A stretch of DNA of 64,000 nt from Thermomonas haemolytica (GCF_004346265.1 NZ_SMAP01000003.1:91630-155629), one strand, 5' to 3'; shown: positions 1 to 11,324, counted from the stretch's first letter. Notes: generated by a model from the letters alone, not told the origin. Made by a program: numbers and translations.

Positions 1-378
1 GACGTGCGCCGCGAGATGGAGGCCCGCGGATACCGCTTCGTCCCCGAGAATGGGGACCTGCTGGTGAATTTCCAGACCCGCGAGCGCGAGCGCAGCCAGG
101 TGTGGAACGTGCCGCGCGTGGATTTTGGCTGGGCCTACAGCTACCGCTACCACGCCTTCGTGTCGGTGCCGTTCTGGTATGACGAGCCCCAGGTCAGCCG
201 TTACCGCGAGGGGGTGCTGACTGTGGACCTGGTCGATGGGCAGCGCAACCGTCTGGTCTGGACCGGCTCGGCGAGCGCGCCGGAAGCCTCCAAGCGCACC
301 CCGGAAAAGAAGATGGCCGACATCGACCAGGCCATCAGCAGCATCTTCGCCAAATATCCGTACAAGGCCGGCCCGTAA
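1..378 (+). CDS. DUF4136-type lipoprotein, 3' part only
   Basis: The frame is open at base 1, so the N-terminus, including any signal peptide or lipobox, lies outside the window. The visible 125 residues carry a pattern typical of DUF4136 envelope proteins: an aromatic-rich middle part (FGWAYSYRYHAF), a strand near 'YREGVLTVDLVDGQRNRLVWTG', and a C-terminal helix ending in IFAKYP. The family consists of small periplasmic or lipid-anchored proteins of unknown biochemical role. The gene is convergent with the pyrophosphatase gene and the two share a strong hairpin. Family assignment is by pattern recognition; function is unknown. Confidence 0.7.
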   Translation, partial: DVRREMEARGYRFVPENGDLLVNFQTRERERSQVWNVPRVDFGWAYSYRYHAFVSVPFWYDEPQVSRYREGVLTVDLVDGQRNRLVWTGSASAPEASKRTPEKKMADIDQAISSIFAKYPYKAGP

Positions 379-405
379 GCCAGGTCGCCGGGCCGCGGGT
401 AGCGA

Positions 406-437
406 CGCTCCGGGCGCCAACGATGGCGCCCGGAGCG
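406..437. terminator. Bidirectional hairpin between convergent genes
   Basis: A perfect 14-bp stem (406-419 with 424-437) closes on the 4-base loop ACGA. It sits in the 70-base gap between two convergent genes. There is no T-run on either side, so termination efficiency is inferred from the stem alone. Confidence 0.6.
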
Positions 438-448
438 CGTGCGGCGGA

Positions 449-997
449 TCAGAACTTCGGCTTGTCGGCGCTGCCGTCGTAGCGCTGGATCGAATCGACG
501 ATGACGCGGCGTGCCTGTTCGGCGCCTTCCCAGCCGGCCAGCTTCACCCACTTGCCGGGCTCGAGGTCCTTGTAGTGCTCGAAGAAGTGGCCGATGCGCT
601 GCAGCCAGTGCGGGCTTACCTTCTGGATGTCGTCGATGTGGCTGTAGCCGGAGAACACCTTGTCCACCGGCACCGCCAGGATCTTCTCGTCGCCGCCGGC
701 CTCGTCGGTCATCTTCAACAGGCCCACCGGGCGGCAGCGGATCACCGACCCCGGCACCAGCGGCAACGGCAGGATCACCAGCACGTCCACCGGGTCGCCA
801 TCGTCGCAGATGGTGTGCGGCACGTAGCCGTAATTGCAGGGGTAGCGCATCGGGGTGGACAGGATGCGGTCCACGAAGATCGCGCCCGAGGCCTTGTCCA
901 CCTCGTACTTGACGGGTTCGGCGTCCTTCGGGATTTCGATGATGACGTTGATTTCGTCCGGCGGGTTCTTGCCGGTGGTGACGAGGTCCAGGCCCAT
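449..997 (-). CDS. ppa: Inorganic pyrophosphatase
   Basis: Cytoplasmic soluble family I pyrophosphatase that hydrolyses PPi to two phosphates and so pulls biosynthetic reactions forward. The 182-residue product matches the usual bacterial length. It carries the metal-binding signature DGDPVDVLV with D66, D68 and D71, preceded by K30, R44 and the Y/N-rich segment CNYGYVP. The start at 997 is chosen because GGAGA lies just upstream and the family begins close to this point; the open frame continues further upstream but only into low-complexity sequence. A TAAAAT hexamer at 1062-1057 on this strand is a plausible -10 box. The gene is single and divergent from nadE. Confidence 0.96.
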   Translation of the reverse strand: MGLDLVTTGKNPPDEINVIIEIPKDAEPVKYEVDKASGAIFVDRILSTPMRYPCNYGYVPHTICDDGDPVDVLVILPLPLVPGSVIRCRPVGLLKMTDEAGGDEKILAVPVDKVFSGYSHIDDIQKVSPHWLQRIGHFFEHYKDLEPGKWVKLAGWEGAEQARRVIVDSIQRYDGSADKPKF

Positions 998-1158
998 GGG
1001 GGGTCTCCGAAAGTGGGGCGCGCGCGTGGGCGCGTGAAGCAGGGAAGGAATCCCGCATTTTACCCGCGATGGCCGGATGCCGTGGCGCGCAGCCTGTATC
1101 CTTGCCACGCCTTGTTGCCCGCCGCGCCGCGCGGGCCTTTCCGTTGCGAGAACGCCCG

Positions 1159-2793
1159 ATGACGCAGCCCCTCCGCATTGCGATGGCGCAGTTCGATTTC
1201 CCGGTCGGCGATGTGGCCGGCAACGCGGCGCGGATCGCGGAGATGATCGCGCAGGCGCGCGACGAATACGCGGCCGACATCGTGCTGTTCCCGGAACTGG
1301 CCCTGAGTGGCTACCCGCCGGAAGACCTGCTGTACCGCCCGGCGTTCCTGCGCGCCTGCGAGGAGGCGATGGCGCAGGTGGCCGCGGCCGCGCGCGGGAT
1401 CGTGGCGGTGGTGGGCTGGCCGCAGCCGGCAGGCAGCGTGGTGTACAACGCCGCCAGCGTTCTGCGCGATGGCGGCATCGCCCACACCTACCGCAAGCGC
1501 GAGCTGCCCAACTACGCGGTGTTCGACGAGCGCCGCTATTTCGACGTCGACCCCGACCGCGAGGACTGCGTGTTCGAGGTGGCAGGCGTGCAGCTGGGGC
1601 TGTTGGTCTGCGAGGACCTGTGGTTCCCCGAGCCGATCGCCTCCACCGTGGGCAAGGGCGCGCAGCTGGTGCTGGTGCCGAACGCTTCGCCGTTCGAGCA
1701 CGACAAGCACGCCGAGCGTGATGCGTTGTTGATGCAGCGTGCGCGCGAGACCGGCGCCGGGATCGCCTACCTCAATCTGGTCGGCGGGCAGGATGCGCTG
1801 GTGTTCGACGGTGCCTCGGTGGTGGCCGATGGGGATGGGCATGTGCATCCGGCCGCGGTGGCGTTCGAGGAGCAGTGGCTGGTGGTCGAGTTCGACCCCG
1901 AACGCCGGCGCTTCGCACCGCTGCAGTGGACGGTGGACGGTGACGAGAGCCGCGAGGCGCTGGCCTGGCGCGCGGTGGTGCGCGGCACCCGCGACTACTG
2001 CCGCAAGAACGGCTTCGGCAAGGCCTGGCTGGGGCTGTCGGGCGGGATCGACTCCTCGCTGGTGCTGGCGATCGCCGCCGACGCGCTGGGGCCGGAGAAC
2101 GTCACCGCGGTGCGGCTGCCGTCGCGCTACACGGCCGGGCTCTCGAACGACCTGGCGCAGGAACAGTGCGACGCGATGGGCGTGGCGATGGTGACGCTGC
2201 CGATCGAAAAGCCGTTCCAGGGCTACCTCGACGCGCTGGCGCAGGTGTTCGCCGGGCAGCCGGTGGATGTCACCGAGGAGAACCTGCAGTCGCGCATCCG
2301 CGGCGCGCTGCTGATGGCGCTGGCCAACAAGTTCGGCGGCCTGCTGCTGACCACCGGCAACAAGAGCGAGTACGCGGTGGGCTACGCCACCATCTACGGC
2401 GACATGTGTGGCGGCTATGCGCCGATCAAAGACCTCTACAAGACCGAGGTGTTTGCGCTTGCGCGCTGGCGCAATACGGTAGGCGACCGCATCATCCCGC
2501 AGGCGGTGATCGACCGTCCGCCGACGGCGGAGCTGCGCGAGAACCAGCGCGACCAGGATTCGCTGCCGCCCTACGACGTGCTGGATGCCATCCTGCTGCG
2601 GCACGTGGACCAGGAGCAGTCGCGCGCGGAGATCGTGGCAGCGGGGTTCGATGCCGCGACGGTGGACCGCGTGCTGCGCCTGGTACGCATCAGCGAATGG
2701 AAGCGCCATCAGGCCGCGCCGGGGCCGAAGGTCAGCCGGCGTGCGTTCGGGCGCGAGCGCCGCTACCCGGTCAGCAGCGGCTGGCGCGACTGA
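1159..2793 (+). CDS. nadE: Glutamine-hydrolysing NAD+ synthetase
   Basis: Last step of NAD biosynthesis: amidation of nicotinate adenine dinucleotide with ammonia from glutamine. The 544-residue protein has two domains. The N-terminal nitrilase-type glutaminase has the catalytic triad E46 (FPELALSGYPP), K113 (YRKREL) and C151 (LVCEDLW). The C-terminal NAD synthetase has the ATP PP-loop SGGIDSS at 294-300 and the downstream NKSEYAVGYATIYGD segment. Having its own glutaminase means it does not depend on free ammonia. The start at 1159 (MTQPLRIAMAQ) fits the family; the frame is open further upstream without homology. The gene is monocistronic and ends at a strong hairpin. Confidence 0.96.
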   Translation: MTQPLRIAMAQFDFPVGDVAGNAARIAEMIAQARDEYAADIVLFPELALSGYPPEDLLYRPAFLRACEEAMAQVAAAARGIVAVVGWPQPAGSVVYNAASVLRDGGIAHTYRKRELPNYAVFDERRYFDVDPDREDCVFEVAGVQLGLLVCEDLWFPEPIASTVGKGAQLVLVPNASPFEHDKHAERDALLMQRARETGAGIAYLNLVGGQDALVFDGASVVADGDGHVHPAAVAFEEQWLVVEFDPERRRFAPLQWTVDGDESREALAWRAVVRGTRDYCRKNGFGKAWLGLSGGIDSSLVLAIAADALGPENVTAVRLPSRYTAGLSNDLAQEQCDAMGVAMVTLPIEKPFQGYLDALAQVFAGQPVDVTEENLQSRIRGALLMALANKFGGLLLTTGNKSEYAVGYATIYGDMCGGYAPIKDLYKTEVFALARWRNTVGDRIIPQAVIDRPPTAELRENQRDQDSLPPYDVLDAILLRHVDQEQSRAEIVAAGFDAATVDRVLRLVRISEWKRHQAAPGPKVSRRAFGRERRYPVSSGWRD

Positions 2794-2807
2794 CGGCTCC
2801 GGAACGG

Positions 2808-2835
2808 CGAAGGCCGGCATTTGTGCCGGCCTTCG
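2808..2835. terminator. Bidirectional hairpin between nadE and bamD
   Basis: A 12-bp perfect stem (2808-2819 with 2824-2835, core AAGGCCGGCA) closes on the loop TTTG between the convergent ends of nadE and bamD. No T-run follows on the plus strand. Confidence 0.6.
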
Positions 2836-2862
2836 TGACGTGAGCAGCGGTTCGTGCCGGGC

Positions 2863-3711
2863 TCAGCGCACGTCCGGGCTCAGCGGGTTCAGGCGCTTGA
2901 ACACGCTTGGGAACTTCGGCCAGCGCCCGCTCAGCCACGGGTGTTGCGGGTCGTTCTGCTCCAGCACGCGGCGGGCGTCGGCGGCCAGCTTGGACTCGCC
3001 CATGCGGGTATAGGCCTCGCCCAGCAATGCCACCGCATCGTTCTGGGATTCGCTCTGCGGATAGGTTTCCAGCAGGTAGCTGGCGCGTTCGGCCGCCGAC
3101 ACCCACGCACCGCGGCGGAGGTAGTACAGGCCGGTGGTCAGCTCGAAGCGGGCGAACTGGTTGCGCAGGAACACCATGCGCTGGCGGGCGTCGGCCACGT
3201 AGCGGCTGTTCGGGTAGCGGGTGATCAGGGTGTTGAAGTCGTTGTACGCCTGCATCGGCGCGTCCAGGTCACGGTTGCTGGTGTCCAGGTTGAAGGTGCG
3301 CGCCATGAACACGGTGTTGCGCGCCATGTCGGTCAGGCCGCGCAGGTAGTACATGTAGGCGATGTTCTTGTGGGTCGGGTAGGTGCGGATGAAGCGGTCG
3401 ATGGTGGAGATCGCGTCCTCGTGCTTGCCTGCCTTGTACTGGGCGTAGGCCTGCTCCATCAGCGCCTGCTCGGCGTAGGGGCCGTACGGGTACTGCGCGA
3501 TCAGGCGGCCGAAGGTCTCGCTGGCCGAGGTCCAGTTGCCGCGCTCCATCTGGGCGTGGGCGCGATCGTACAGCTCGGCCACCGGCACGCCTTCGTTGCG
3601 GTTCTTCTTACCCTTGAACAAGCCCTTGCCGCCGGAGCAGCCGGCGACGACGAGGACGAGCACGAGCACGGTGGCGGTGCGCAGCAGGCTGGAACGGGCG
3701 GTCATGGGCAT
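2863..3711 (-). CDS. bamD: Outer-membrane assembly lipoprotein BamD
   Basis: Essential lipoprotein of the BAM complex, which folds beta-barrel proteins into the outer membrane. The 282-residue product begins with a hydrophobic signal segment and lipobox VAGC, with the acylated cysteine at residue 25. It then has a TPR solenoid (motifs around YDRAHAQMERGNW, AYAQYKAGKHEDA and YYLRRGAW). Two in-frame ATGs (3711 and 3705) are six bases apart; the outer one is given but the inner is equally possible. TATTAT at 3746-3741 on this strand is a likely -10 box. The gene is divergent from rluD, as in many gammaproteobacteria. Confidence 0.95.
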   Translation of the reverse strand: MPMTARSSLLRTATVLVLVLVVAGCSGGKGLFKGKKNRNEGVPVAELYDRAHAQMERGNWTSASETFGRLIAQYPYGPYAEQALMEQAYAQYKAGKHEDAISTIDRFIRTYPTHKNIAYMYYLRGLTDMARNTVFMARTFNLDTSNRDLDAPMQAYNDFNTLITRYPNSRYVADARQRMVFLRNQFARFELTTGLYYLRRGAWVSAAERASYLLETYPQSESQNDAVALLGEAYTRMGESKLAADARRVLEQNDPQHPWLSGRWPKFPSVFKRLNPLSPDVR

Positions 3712-3796
3712 CGAACGGGCGCCGGGGGCATGAAGGCTGGATAATAGCAGTCCCACGCTTTAATCAGGCCCGAACGCGCCGCCCGGCGCCGCCCCC

Positions 3797-4777
3797 ATGA
3801 ACGACGCATCCCCCCGCATCGCCCGCATCCCCGACGCGGCCGCCGGCCGCCGCCTGGATGCGGTGCTGGCCGAGCTGTTCCCCGAGTATTCGCGCTCGCG
3901 CCTGTCCGCCTGGATCAAGTCCGGCGACGTGCAGGTGGACGGCGCGCCCGCGCGTCCGCGCGATCCCGTGCGCGGCGGCGAGGCGGTGATGCTGGCCGTG
4001 GTCGAGGATGTGCAGACCCACGCCGTGGCCGAGGACATCCCGCTCGACGTGCTGTACGAGGACGCGCACCTGTTCGTGCTGGACAAGCCGGCCGGGCTGG
4101 TGGTGCATCCGGGCGCGGGCAACCCGGCCGGCACCCTGGTGAACGCGCTGCTGCACCGCGATCCGAACCTCGACAAGCTGCCGCGCGCCGGCATCGTCCA
4201 CCGCCTGGACAAGGACACCAGCGGGGTGATGGTGGTGGCGCGCACCCTGCCGGCGCATACCGCGCTGGTGGCGCAGCTGTCCGCGCGCGAGGTGCACCGG
4301 CAGTATCTGGCGATCGTGGTCGGGGCGCTGGTGTCCGGCGGTACCGCCGCCGCGCCGATCGACCGCCACCCGCGCGACCGCCTGCGCATGGCCGTGCGCG
4401 AGGATGGCAAGGAGGCCGTCACCCACTACCGCCTGCGCGAGCGCTTCCGCGCCCACACCGCGCTGGAATGCCGGCTGGAGACCGGGCGCACCCACCAGAT
4501 CCGGGTGCACATGGCGCATCTGAAGTATCCGATCGTGGGCGATCCGCTGTACGGCGGGCCGCTGAAGTTGCCAAAGGGGGCGTCCGAGGAGTTGATCGCG
4601 GCCCTGCGTGGCTTCAAGCGGCAGGCGCTGCACGCCGAGGTGCTGGAGTTCGCGCATCCCATCACCGGCGCGCCGGTGCGCTGCGAAGCGCCGGTGCCGG
4701 ACGACATGCAGCAGCTGATGCGATTGTTGCGGGAAGACGCCGCCGCTCACGCCGAGGTGGAGCGGGCGCGGCGATGA
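3797..4777 (+). CDS. rluD: 23S rRNA pseudouridine synthase RluD
   Basis: Converts uridines 1911, 1915 and 1917 of 23S rRNA helix 69 (E. coli numbering) to pseudouridine. The 326 residues comprise an N-terminal S4 RNA-binding domain (about 15-75) and the RluA-type catalytic domain with HRLDKDTSG, where D138 is the catalytic aspartate. The later conserved segment [20 protein letters not shown] is also present. Its stop overlaps the pgeF start by ATGA, so the pair is translationally coupled. RluD is chosen over RluA or RluC because of the S4 domain, the length and the bamD/pgeF neighbourhood. Confidence 0.94.
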   Translation: MNDASPRIARIPDAAAGRRLDAVLAELFPEYSRSRLSAWIKSGDVQVDGAPARPRDPVRGGEAVMLAVVEDVQTHAVAEDIPLDVLYEDAHLFVLDKPAGLVVHPGAGNPAGTLVNALLHRDPNLDKLPRAGIVHRLDKDTSGVMVVARTLPAHTALVAQLSAREVHRQYLAIVVGALVSGGTAAAPIDRHPRDRLRMAVREDGKEAVTHYRLRERFRAHTALECRLETGRTHQIRVHMAHLKYPIVGDPLYGGPLKLPKGASEELIAALRGFKRQALHAEVLEFAHPITGAPVRCEAPVPDDMQQLMRLLREDAAAHAEVERARR

Positions 4778-5520
4778 GCGCGTTCCTGCGCGCCGACTGG
4801 CCGGCGCCGTCCGGCGTGCATGCGCTGACCACGCTACGCCACGGGCTGGGGATCTCCGCGCCACCGTTCGATCATTTCAACCTCGGGGCGCGCTGCGGCG
4901 ATACGCCGGAGGCGGTGGCGGAGAACCGCCGCCAGCTAGAGGCGGCATTGCAGTTGCCGGCCTCGCCGCGCTGGCTGCGCCAGGTGCATGGGGTGGAGGT
5001 CGCGGTCGAGCCCGGCGGCGACGAGCCGCAAGCAGACGCGGTCGTGACGCGCACGCCCGGCAAGGTGCTCGCCATCCTCACCGCCGACTGCCTGCCGGTG
5101 GTGCTGGCGGCGAAAGACGGCTCGGAGATCGCCGCCGCGCATGCCGGCTGGCGCGGGCTGGCGGCCGGCGTGCTGGAGGCGACAGTGGCGGCGATGCGCA
5201 CCCCGCCCGCGGGCCTGGCGGCCTGGCTGGGGCCGGCGGCGGGTCCGCAGGCCTATGAGATCGGCGAGGAGGTGCGCGCGGCGTTCGTCGAGCGCGATCC
5301 CGGCGCCGCCGCGGCCTTCGTGGCGACCCGGCCCGGGCACTGGCGGGTGGATCTGTACGCGCTGGCGCGGCGGCGGCTGGCCGCGGCCGGGCTGGCGATG
5401 GAGGCGATCCACGGCGGCGGGCTGTGCACCATTTCCGATCCCGCGCGCTTCCATTCGCACCGGCGCGATGGTCGCGGCGGACGCATGGCCACCTTGGCCT
5501 GGATCGCGCCCTCAGCCTGA
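4774..5520 (+). CDS. pgeF: Peptidoglycan editing factor PgeF (YfiH/laccase-domain family)
   Basis: A 248-residue multicopper-oxidase-like (DUF152) protein. In E. coli the homologue removes wrongly incorporated residues from peptidoglycan precursors; relatives have purine nucleoside phosphorylase or adenosine deaminase activity. The zinc-site residues expected for the family are visible: H72 (QVHGVEV), C106 (LTADCLPV) and H123 (AAHAGWRG). The C-terminal FHSHRRDG motif is also present. The ATG lies within the rluD stop (ATGA), deciding the start. The 3' end overlaps the convergent GIY-YIG gene by 9 bp. The in vivo substrate cannot be read from sequence. Confidence 0.93.
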   Translation: MSAFLRADWPAPSGVHALTTLRHGLGISAPPFDHFNLGARCGDTPEAVAENRRQLEAALQLPASPRWLRQVHGVEVAVEPGGDEPQADAVVTRTPGKVLAILTADCLPVVLAAKDGSEIAAAHAGWRGLAAGVLEATVAAMRTPPAGLAAWLGPAAGPQAYEIGEEVRAAFVERDPGAAAAFVATRPGHWRVDLYALARRRLAAAGLAMEAIHGGGLCTISDPARFHSHRRDGRGGRMATLAWIAPSA

Positions 5521-5769
5521 GTCCTGTGCCAGCAGCCAGGCCAGTTTCTCCGCCCGCGGGCGGCGCTTGAGGCGGTATTCCGCGCGCAGTGCGCTGGCGC
5601 GGTCGGGATAGGGCCGGCTGGCCAGCACGCACTCGGGCGGGTGCGCGCGGGTGTATTTCGCGCCGGTGCCGGCGGCGTGCTCCCGGAACCGGCGCGCCAC
5701 GTCGGTGGCGATGCCGGCATACAGGCTGCCATCGCGGCAGCGCAGCAGGTAGAGGTGCCAGGCGGGCAT
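5512..5769 (-). CDS. GIY-YIG domain protein (YhbQ/UPF0213 type)
   Basis: An 85-residue single-domain protein. The GIY-YIG core is seen as LYLLRC followed by [17 protein letters not shown], with the catalytic-type arginine in that helix. The end is [13 protein letters not shown], as in stand-alone YhbQ-type proteins. Members are structure-selective or putative DNA nucleases; cellular roles are poorly defined. The last 9 bp overlap the 3' end of pgeF on the other strand. The 5' side faces the clpB heat-shock promoter. Confidence 0.9.
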   Translation of the reverse strand: MPAWHLYLLRCRDGSLYAGIATDVARRFREHAAGTGAKYTRAHPPECVLASRPYPDRASALRAEYRLKRRPRAEKLAWLLAQDSG

Positions 5770-5810
5770 GCCGGCAGCATAACCGCGTCTCAACGCCGGC
5801 TGCGATTTGA

Positions 5811-5838
5811 CTTGAATCACGCCGCCGCAACCGCATGT
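5811..5838 (+). promoter_or_regulatory. Sigma-32 (heat-shock) promoter of clpB
   Basis: CTTGAA at 5811-5816, a 14-base spacer, then CCGCATGT at 5831-5838. The consensus for sigma-32 is CTTGAAA, about 13-15 bases, CCCCATNT. Only one base of the -10 core and the last of the -35 differ. It lies 46 bases before the clpB start, and clpB is a classic sigma-32 target. Confidence 0.82.
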
Positions 5839-5884
5839 GGAGGACATTGGCCGCGCCGCGGCCCTCCTTACAGGAACCCCTCCC

Positions 5885-8470
<2,586 letters not shown>

Positions 8471-8484
8471 GTTTTGATTTGAGG

Positions 8485-8521
8485 AAAAGAAAACGGGCGC
8501 TATAGGCGCCCGTTTTCTTTT
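8485..8521. terminator. Strong bidirectional intrinsic terminator of clpB and the RDD gene
   Basis: A 16-bp perfect stem (8485-8500 with 8506-8521) closes on the 5-base loop TATAG. It has a GC core (ACGGGCGC) flanked by A-rich and T-rich arms, so a U-tract follows the stem in transcripts from either strand. It serves clpB on plus and the RDD-type gene ending at 8538 on minus. Confidence 0.93.
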
Positions 8522-8537
8522 ATGCGCAGGTCCGCGC

Positions 8538-9464
8538 CTAGTCTGGTTTCTGGATGGCGCAGGTGGCATCGCCGGAATTGCAAATCGTCGGGGCCACGCC
8601 AGGCGGAAATGGTTCGAAAACAACGGGTTCTGAGTTCTGTATGTCTTCTCGCGTCAGGGGTTGCATAGGCCGGCAATAGCGAGCGTTGGGGCTTGGGATG
8701 GGCTGCTCGGAAAGGCCGGCGGAGACCGCAGTGTTCATGTAGGCCTTGGCTTCCGCTAGGCATGCGCCTTCGGCTGCGCGAATCCTGTAGTTGTTGTAGG
8801 CGGGCAATGCGATTGCGGCAAGGATTGCCGTTACCGGAATGACCAGGAGAAAGCCGACGATGAATACGACAAGACAGCCGCTCAGGTGGCGCTTCTGGAG
8901 TTGGGGCTGGTCCGTGTACGCGTATTTATCCACCACCAGCGTGCCTGCAACGAAGTCATGCAGTGCTTGCTTCCTCTGCGTAAAAGCGGCCATCAGGAAG
9001 CCAATGTACAGAGTCAGATAGGAGAGGGCTGTCGCGATCCAGCGCCCGAGCGCACGCCCAAAGCTGATCCGCTTTCCCTGCAGGTCCACAACTTTGATCC
9101 CAAGTGCACGCTTGCCAAGTGTGGCTTGCGCGGAGGAGCTTTCCTGGAGCGCGTAGTAGAGTGGCGCGGAAAACAGATAAACGAGGTAGAAAATCGCATT
9201 GATCGCCCCCTCCTCGCTGCCAGCTCCTGCTGCAATTGCGATAATGGCGGCGACAATTGCGACGGGGATGCCAAGAATCAAGCCGTCGAGCATGAGTGCG
9301 GCAACCCGCCGGACGAACCCCGCATAGACGACATCTGGCGGAGACATGGACTGCGTTTGCACAGCCTCTGGAGCGGTCGAAGGTGGTGCCAATGCTTTCC
9401 CACAAGTAGCGCAGTAGAGTGCGTTATCCGCGGCCTGAGTGCCGCAGTTCGAGCAAAAAGCCAT
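8538..9464 (-). CDS. Zinc-ribbon / RDD membrane domain / pilin-like fusion protein
   Basis: A 308-residue membrane protein with three visible modules. Residues 1-22 form a zinc ribbon with C4, C7, C18 and C21 (CSNCG...CATCG). Residues about 48-180 are an RDD domain: RRVAALMLDGLI, membrane helices, then QALHDFVAGT. Residues about 204-308 resemble a type IV pilin: a hydrophobic stretch running into AILAAIALPAYNNYRIRAAE, then a soluble tail with four cysteines. The pilin-type part lacks the prepilin peptidase motif and Glu5, so it is probably not a processed pilin. RDD proteins are small membrane proteins, some acting as ion exchangers. GC content is clearly lower than in the neighbours, suggesting transfer. 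The GAAGG just upstream supports the start. Function unknown. Confidence 0.8.
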   Translation of the reverse strand: MAFCSNCGTQAADNALYCATCGKALAPPSTAPEAVQTQSMSPPDVVYAGFVRRVAALMLDGLILGIPVAIVAAIIAIAAGAGSEEGAINAIFYLVYLFSAPLYYALQESSSAQATLGKRALGIKVVDLQGKRISFGRALGRWIATALSYLTLYIGFLMAAFTQRKQALHDFVAGTLVVDKYAYTDQPQLQKRHLSGCLVVFIVGFLLVIPVTAILAAIALPAYNNYRIRAAEGACLAEAKAYMNTAVSAGLSEQPIPSPNARYCRPMQPLTREDIQNSEPVVFEPFPPGVAPTICNSGDATCAIQKPD

Positions 9465-9502
9465 CCTTCATATCCCCTGGTGAATTGTTGGATTCGTTCC
9501 CA

Positions 9503-9533
9503 AGGATATTGTCGTGCTCGGGTGTTCTGTCAA
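9503..9533 (-). promoter_or_regulatory. Candidate sigma-70 promoter of the RDD fusion gene
   Basis: On the minus strand TTGACA (9533-9528) is a perfect -35 box. The best -10 candidate is TATCCT (9508-9503) at a long 19-base spacing; weaker hexamers lie at shorter spacing. The region is unusually AT-rich for this genome. It ends about 40 bases before the gene's ATG. Confidence 0.45.
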
Positions 9534-9650
9534 TAGAGAATTTCGCGTGCAGCGGTCGCCTGCCTATGGCTTGCGAGAGTTTCGTTGACGGTGTAGCCGC
9601 GGGGTCGTTTTCAATCCAGTCGGGAAATATTCGTCACCGCCACTGGCGTC

Positions 9651-11258
9651 TCAGGGGAGGGTCGCCGCTGGGCGCGGCGCGCCGGGGCGGGCGATCGCGT
9701 ACATCTGCCAGGCGATGTCCTTCAGCAGCGCGCTGCGGTCGTCGCCTAGCGCGTACAGGTCGAAGTGGGTGCGGCCGGGCACGAAGCGGAACTCGCTTTT
9801 CGCGCCCACGCCGTCCAGCACTGCTTTGAGCCGGCGCGCCGCGCCGTCGAGGTAGAAGGTGTCGGCGGTACCGACGTACACGTGCAGCTTGCCGTCGAGG
9901 TCAGGGCGCAGGTGCGCCCAGTCGGACTGGATCAGGTGGGCGATGTCGTAGTGGTCGCGCCAGTAGGCGACCACCTGTGGATCGACGGCGCCGGTGCCGC
10001 GGTCGAACAGCGGCATTGGCCGGCCGTCGGCGCCGCGCGGGGAAAACACCCATTCGAACGAGGCCAGCTGCCCGCCCACCGGGCCGATCACTTCCTCCAG
10101 CCGCGCGAACTGCTCGAAGCTGGCCACCACCTGGCCCTTGTCGCGCACCAGCGGGAAGGCGCTGCCGTCGGCGCGGCGATAGACGTTGGCACCGTCGGCG
10201 TACAGGTCCACCCCGGTGAAGTCGTGGAAATCGCTGGGATCCGGCGCGGTGGACCAGGTGCCGCCGAACACCTTCGGGTAGCGCACTTGCAGCCACAGCG
10301 TGGCCCAGCCGCCGGAAGAGTGCCCGTTGAGGAAGCGGCCCTCGGCCCGCGCGTCCATGCGGTAGTGGCGTTCCAGGTCGGGGATCAGCTCCGCGGTCAG
10401 GGCCTGGCCCCACGGGCCGTTGTTCACCGAATCCGCGAACTCGTGGGTGCCGGTGGGGCTGGATTCGTCCAGCAGCACCCAGATCATCGGCGGCAGGCTG
10501 CCGTCGCGCATGCCGGCGTAGGCGGAGATCGCGGTCGGCACCAGCGCGCGCTGGCTGCCGCCGAAGCCGTGGGTGAAATACAGCACGGGGTAGCGCGTCT
10601 CGTCGTCGGCGTCATAGCCGGGTGGCAGCACCACCCAGCCGCGCATGTGGATCGGGCGGCCCCAGAACGCGCTGAGCGCGGGGCTGATGAAATCGATCGC
10701 GCGGGTCGCGGCCTTCGCTGCCGGCGCCGCCGCGCGCAGGGCCTGCGGGAAGCGCTCCGGCAGCTGCCAGGGGTCGCCCGCTTGCGGCAGGCGCTGGTCC
10801 AGCACCAGCGTCACCGCGCTGGCGTCGCCGCCCAGCGCCATCTTCACCGGGACGCTCAGCAGGTCGTCGGGGCCGCGCCCGGCATAGTTGTCGTCGCGCG
10901 CGGTGTCCAGCACCGCCTGCACGTAGTAGTCGCCGGCCGGCAGCTGCGAGAACGGCCGCGGCCAGGCCAACGATTCAGTGTCCATCGCCACCGCCAGGCC
11001 GGGGGCGAGCCGCACGATGTCCATGCCGGCGACGCTGGCGGCCTGGCCGCCGAACGGGCTGGCCTCCACCGCGGTGACCTTGCCGCCGAACTTGGCCGCG
11101 GCGCTGGCGGCCGGCTCCACGAACACCAGCAGGCGCCCGGAGGCCGGGGCGGTGGCGGTTGCCGGCAGCTGCACGCGCAGTTGCGGCTGCGCGGCCTGGG
11201 CGTGGGCGAACAGGCCGGCGGCGAGCAGCGGCAGAAGCAGGGCGGTGCGCAGGGACAT
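9651..11258 (-). CDS. Secreted esterase/hydrolase of the enterochelin-esterase-like (esterase D) family
   Basis: A 535-residue protein with a signal peptide (about residues 1-23, cut after AQA). It has a beta-rich N-terminal part and an alpha/beta-hydrolase domain of the putative esterase family from about 200 on. The nucleophile elbow is NGHSSGGW with S314; the histidine is in GRTHFDLY near the C-terminus. A preceding PVLYFTHGFGG segment carries the oxyanion-type HG. The substrate is unknown: Fes-like siderophore esterases and feruloyl or acetyl-xylan esterases share this fold. The nearby TonB receptor is in a separate transcription unit, so a siderophore role is only a possibility. Start 11258 is chosen because it gives a clean signal peptide. 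Confidence 0.8.
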   Translation of the reverse strand: MSLRTALLLPLLAAGLFAHAQAAQPQLRVQLPATATAPASGRLLVFVEPAASAAAKFGGKVTAVEASPFGGQAASVAGMDIVRLAPGLAVAMDTESLAWPRPFSQLPAGDYYVQAVLDTARDDNYAGRGPDDLLSVPVKMALGGDASAVTLVLDQRLPQAGDPWQLPERFPQALRAAAPAAKAATRAIDFISPALSAFWGRPIHMRGWVVLPPGYDADDETRYPVLYFTHGFGGSQRALVPTAISAYAGMRDGSLPPMIWVLLDESSPTGTHEFADSVNNGPWGQALTAELIPDLERHYRMDARAEGRFLNGHSSGGWATLWLQVRYPKVFGGTWSTAPDPSDFHDFTGVDLYADGANVYRRADGSAFPLVRDKGQVVASFEQFARLEEVIGPVGGQLASFEWVFSPRGADGRPMPLFDRGTGAVDPQVVAYWRDHYDIAHLIQSDWAHLRPDLDGKLHVYVGTADTFYLDGAARRLKAVLDGVGAKSEFRFVPGRTHFDLYALGDDRSALLKDIAWQMYAIARPGAPRPAATLP

Positions 11259-11324
11259 GGCGGGCAACCGTGGGCAGGGGGAAGCCCGCACTCTACGCCC
11301 GCCGGTCGCCGCGCGCAGGGGCGG

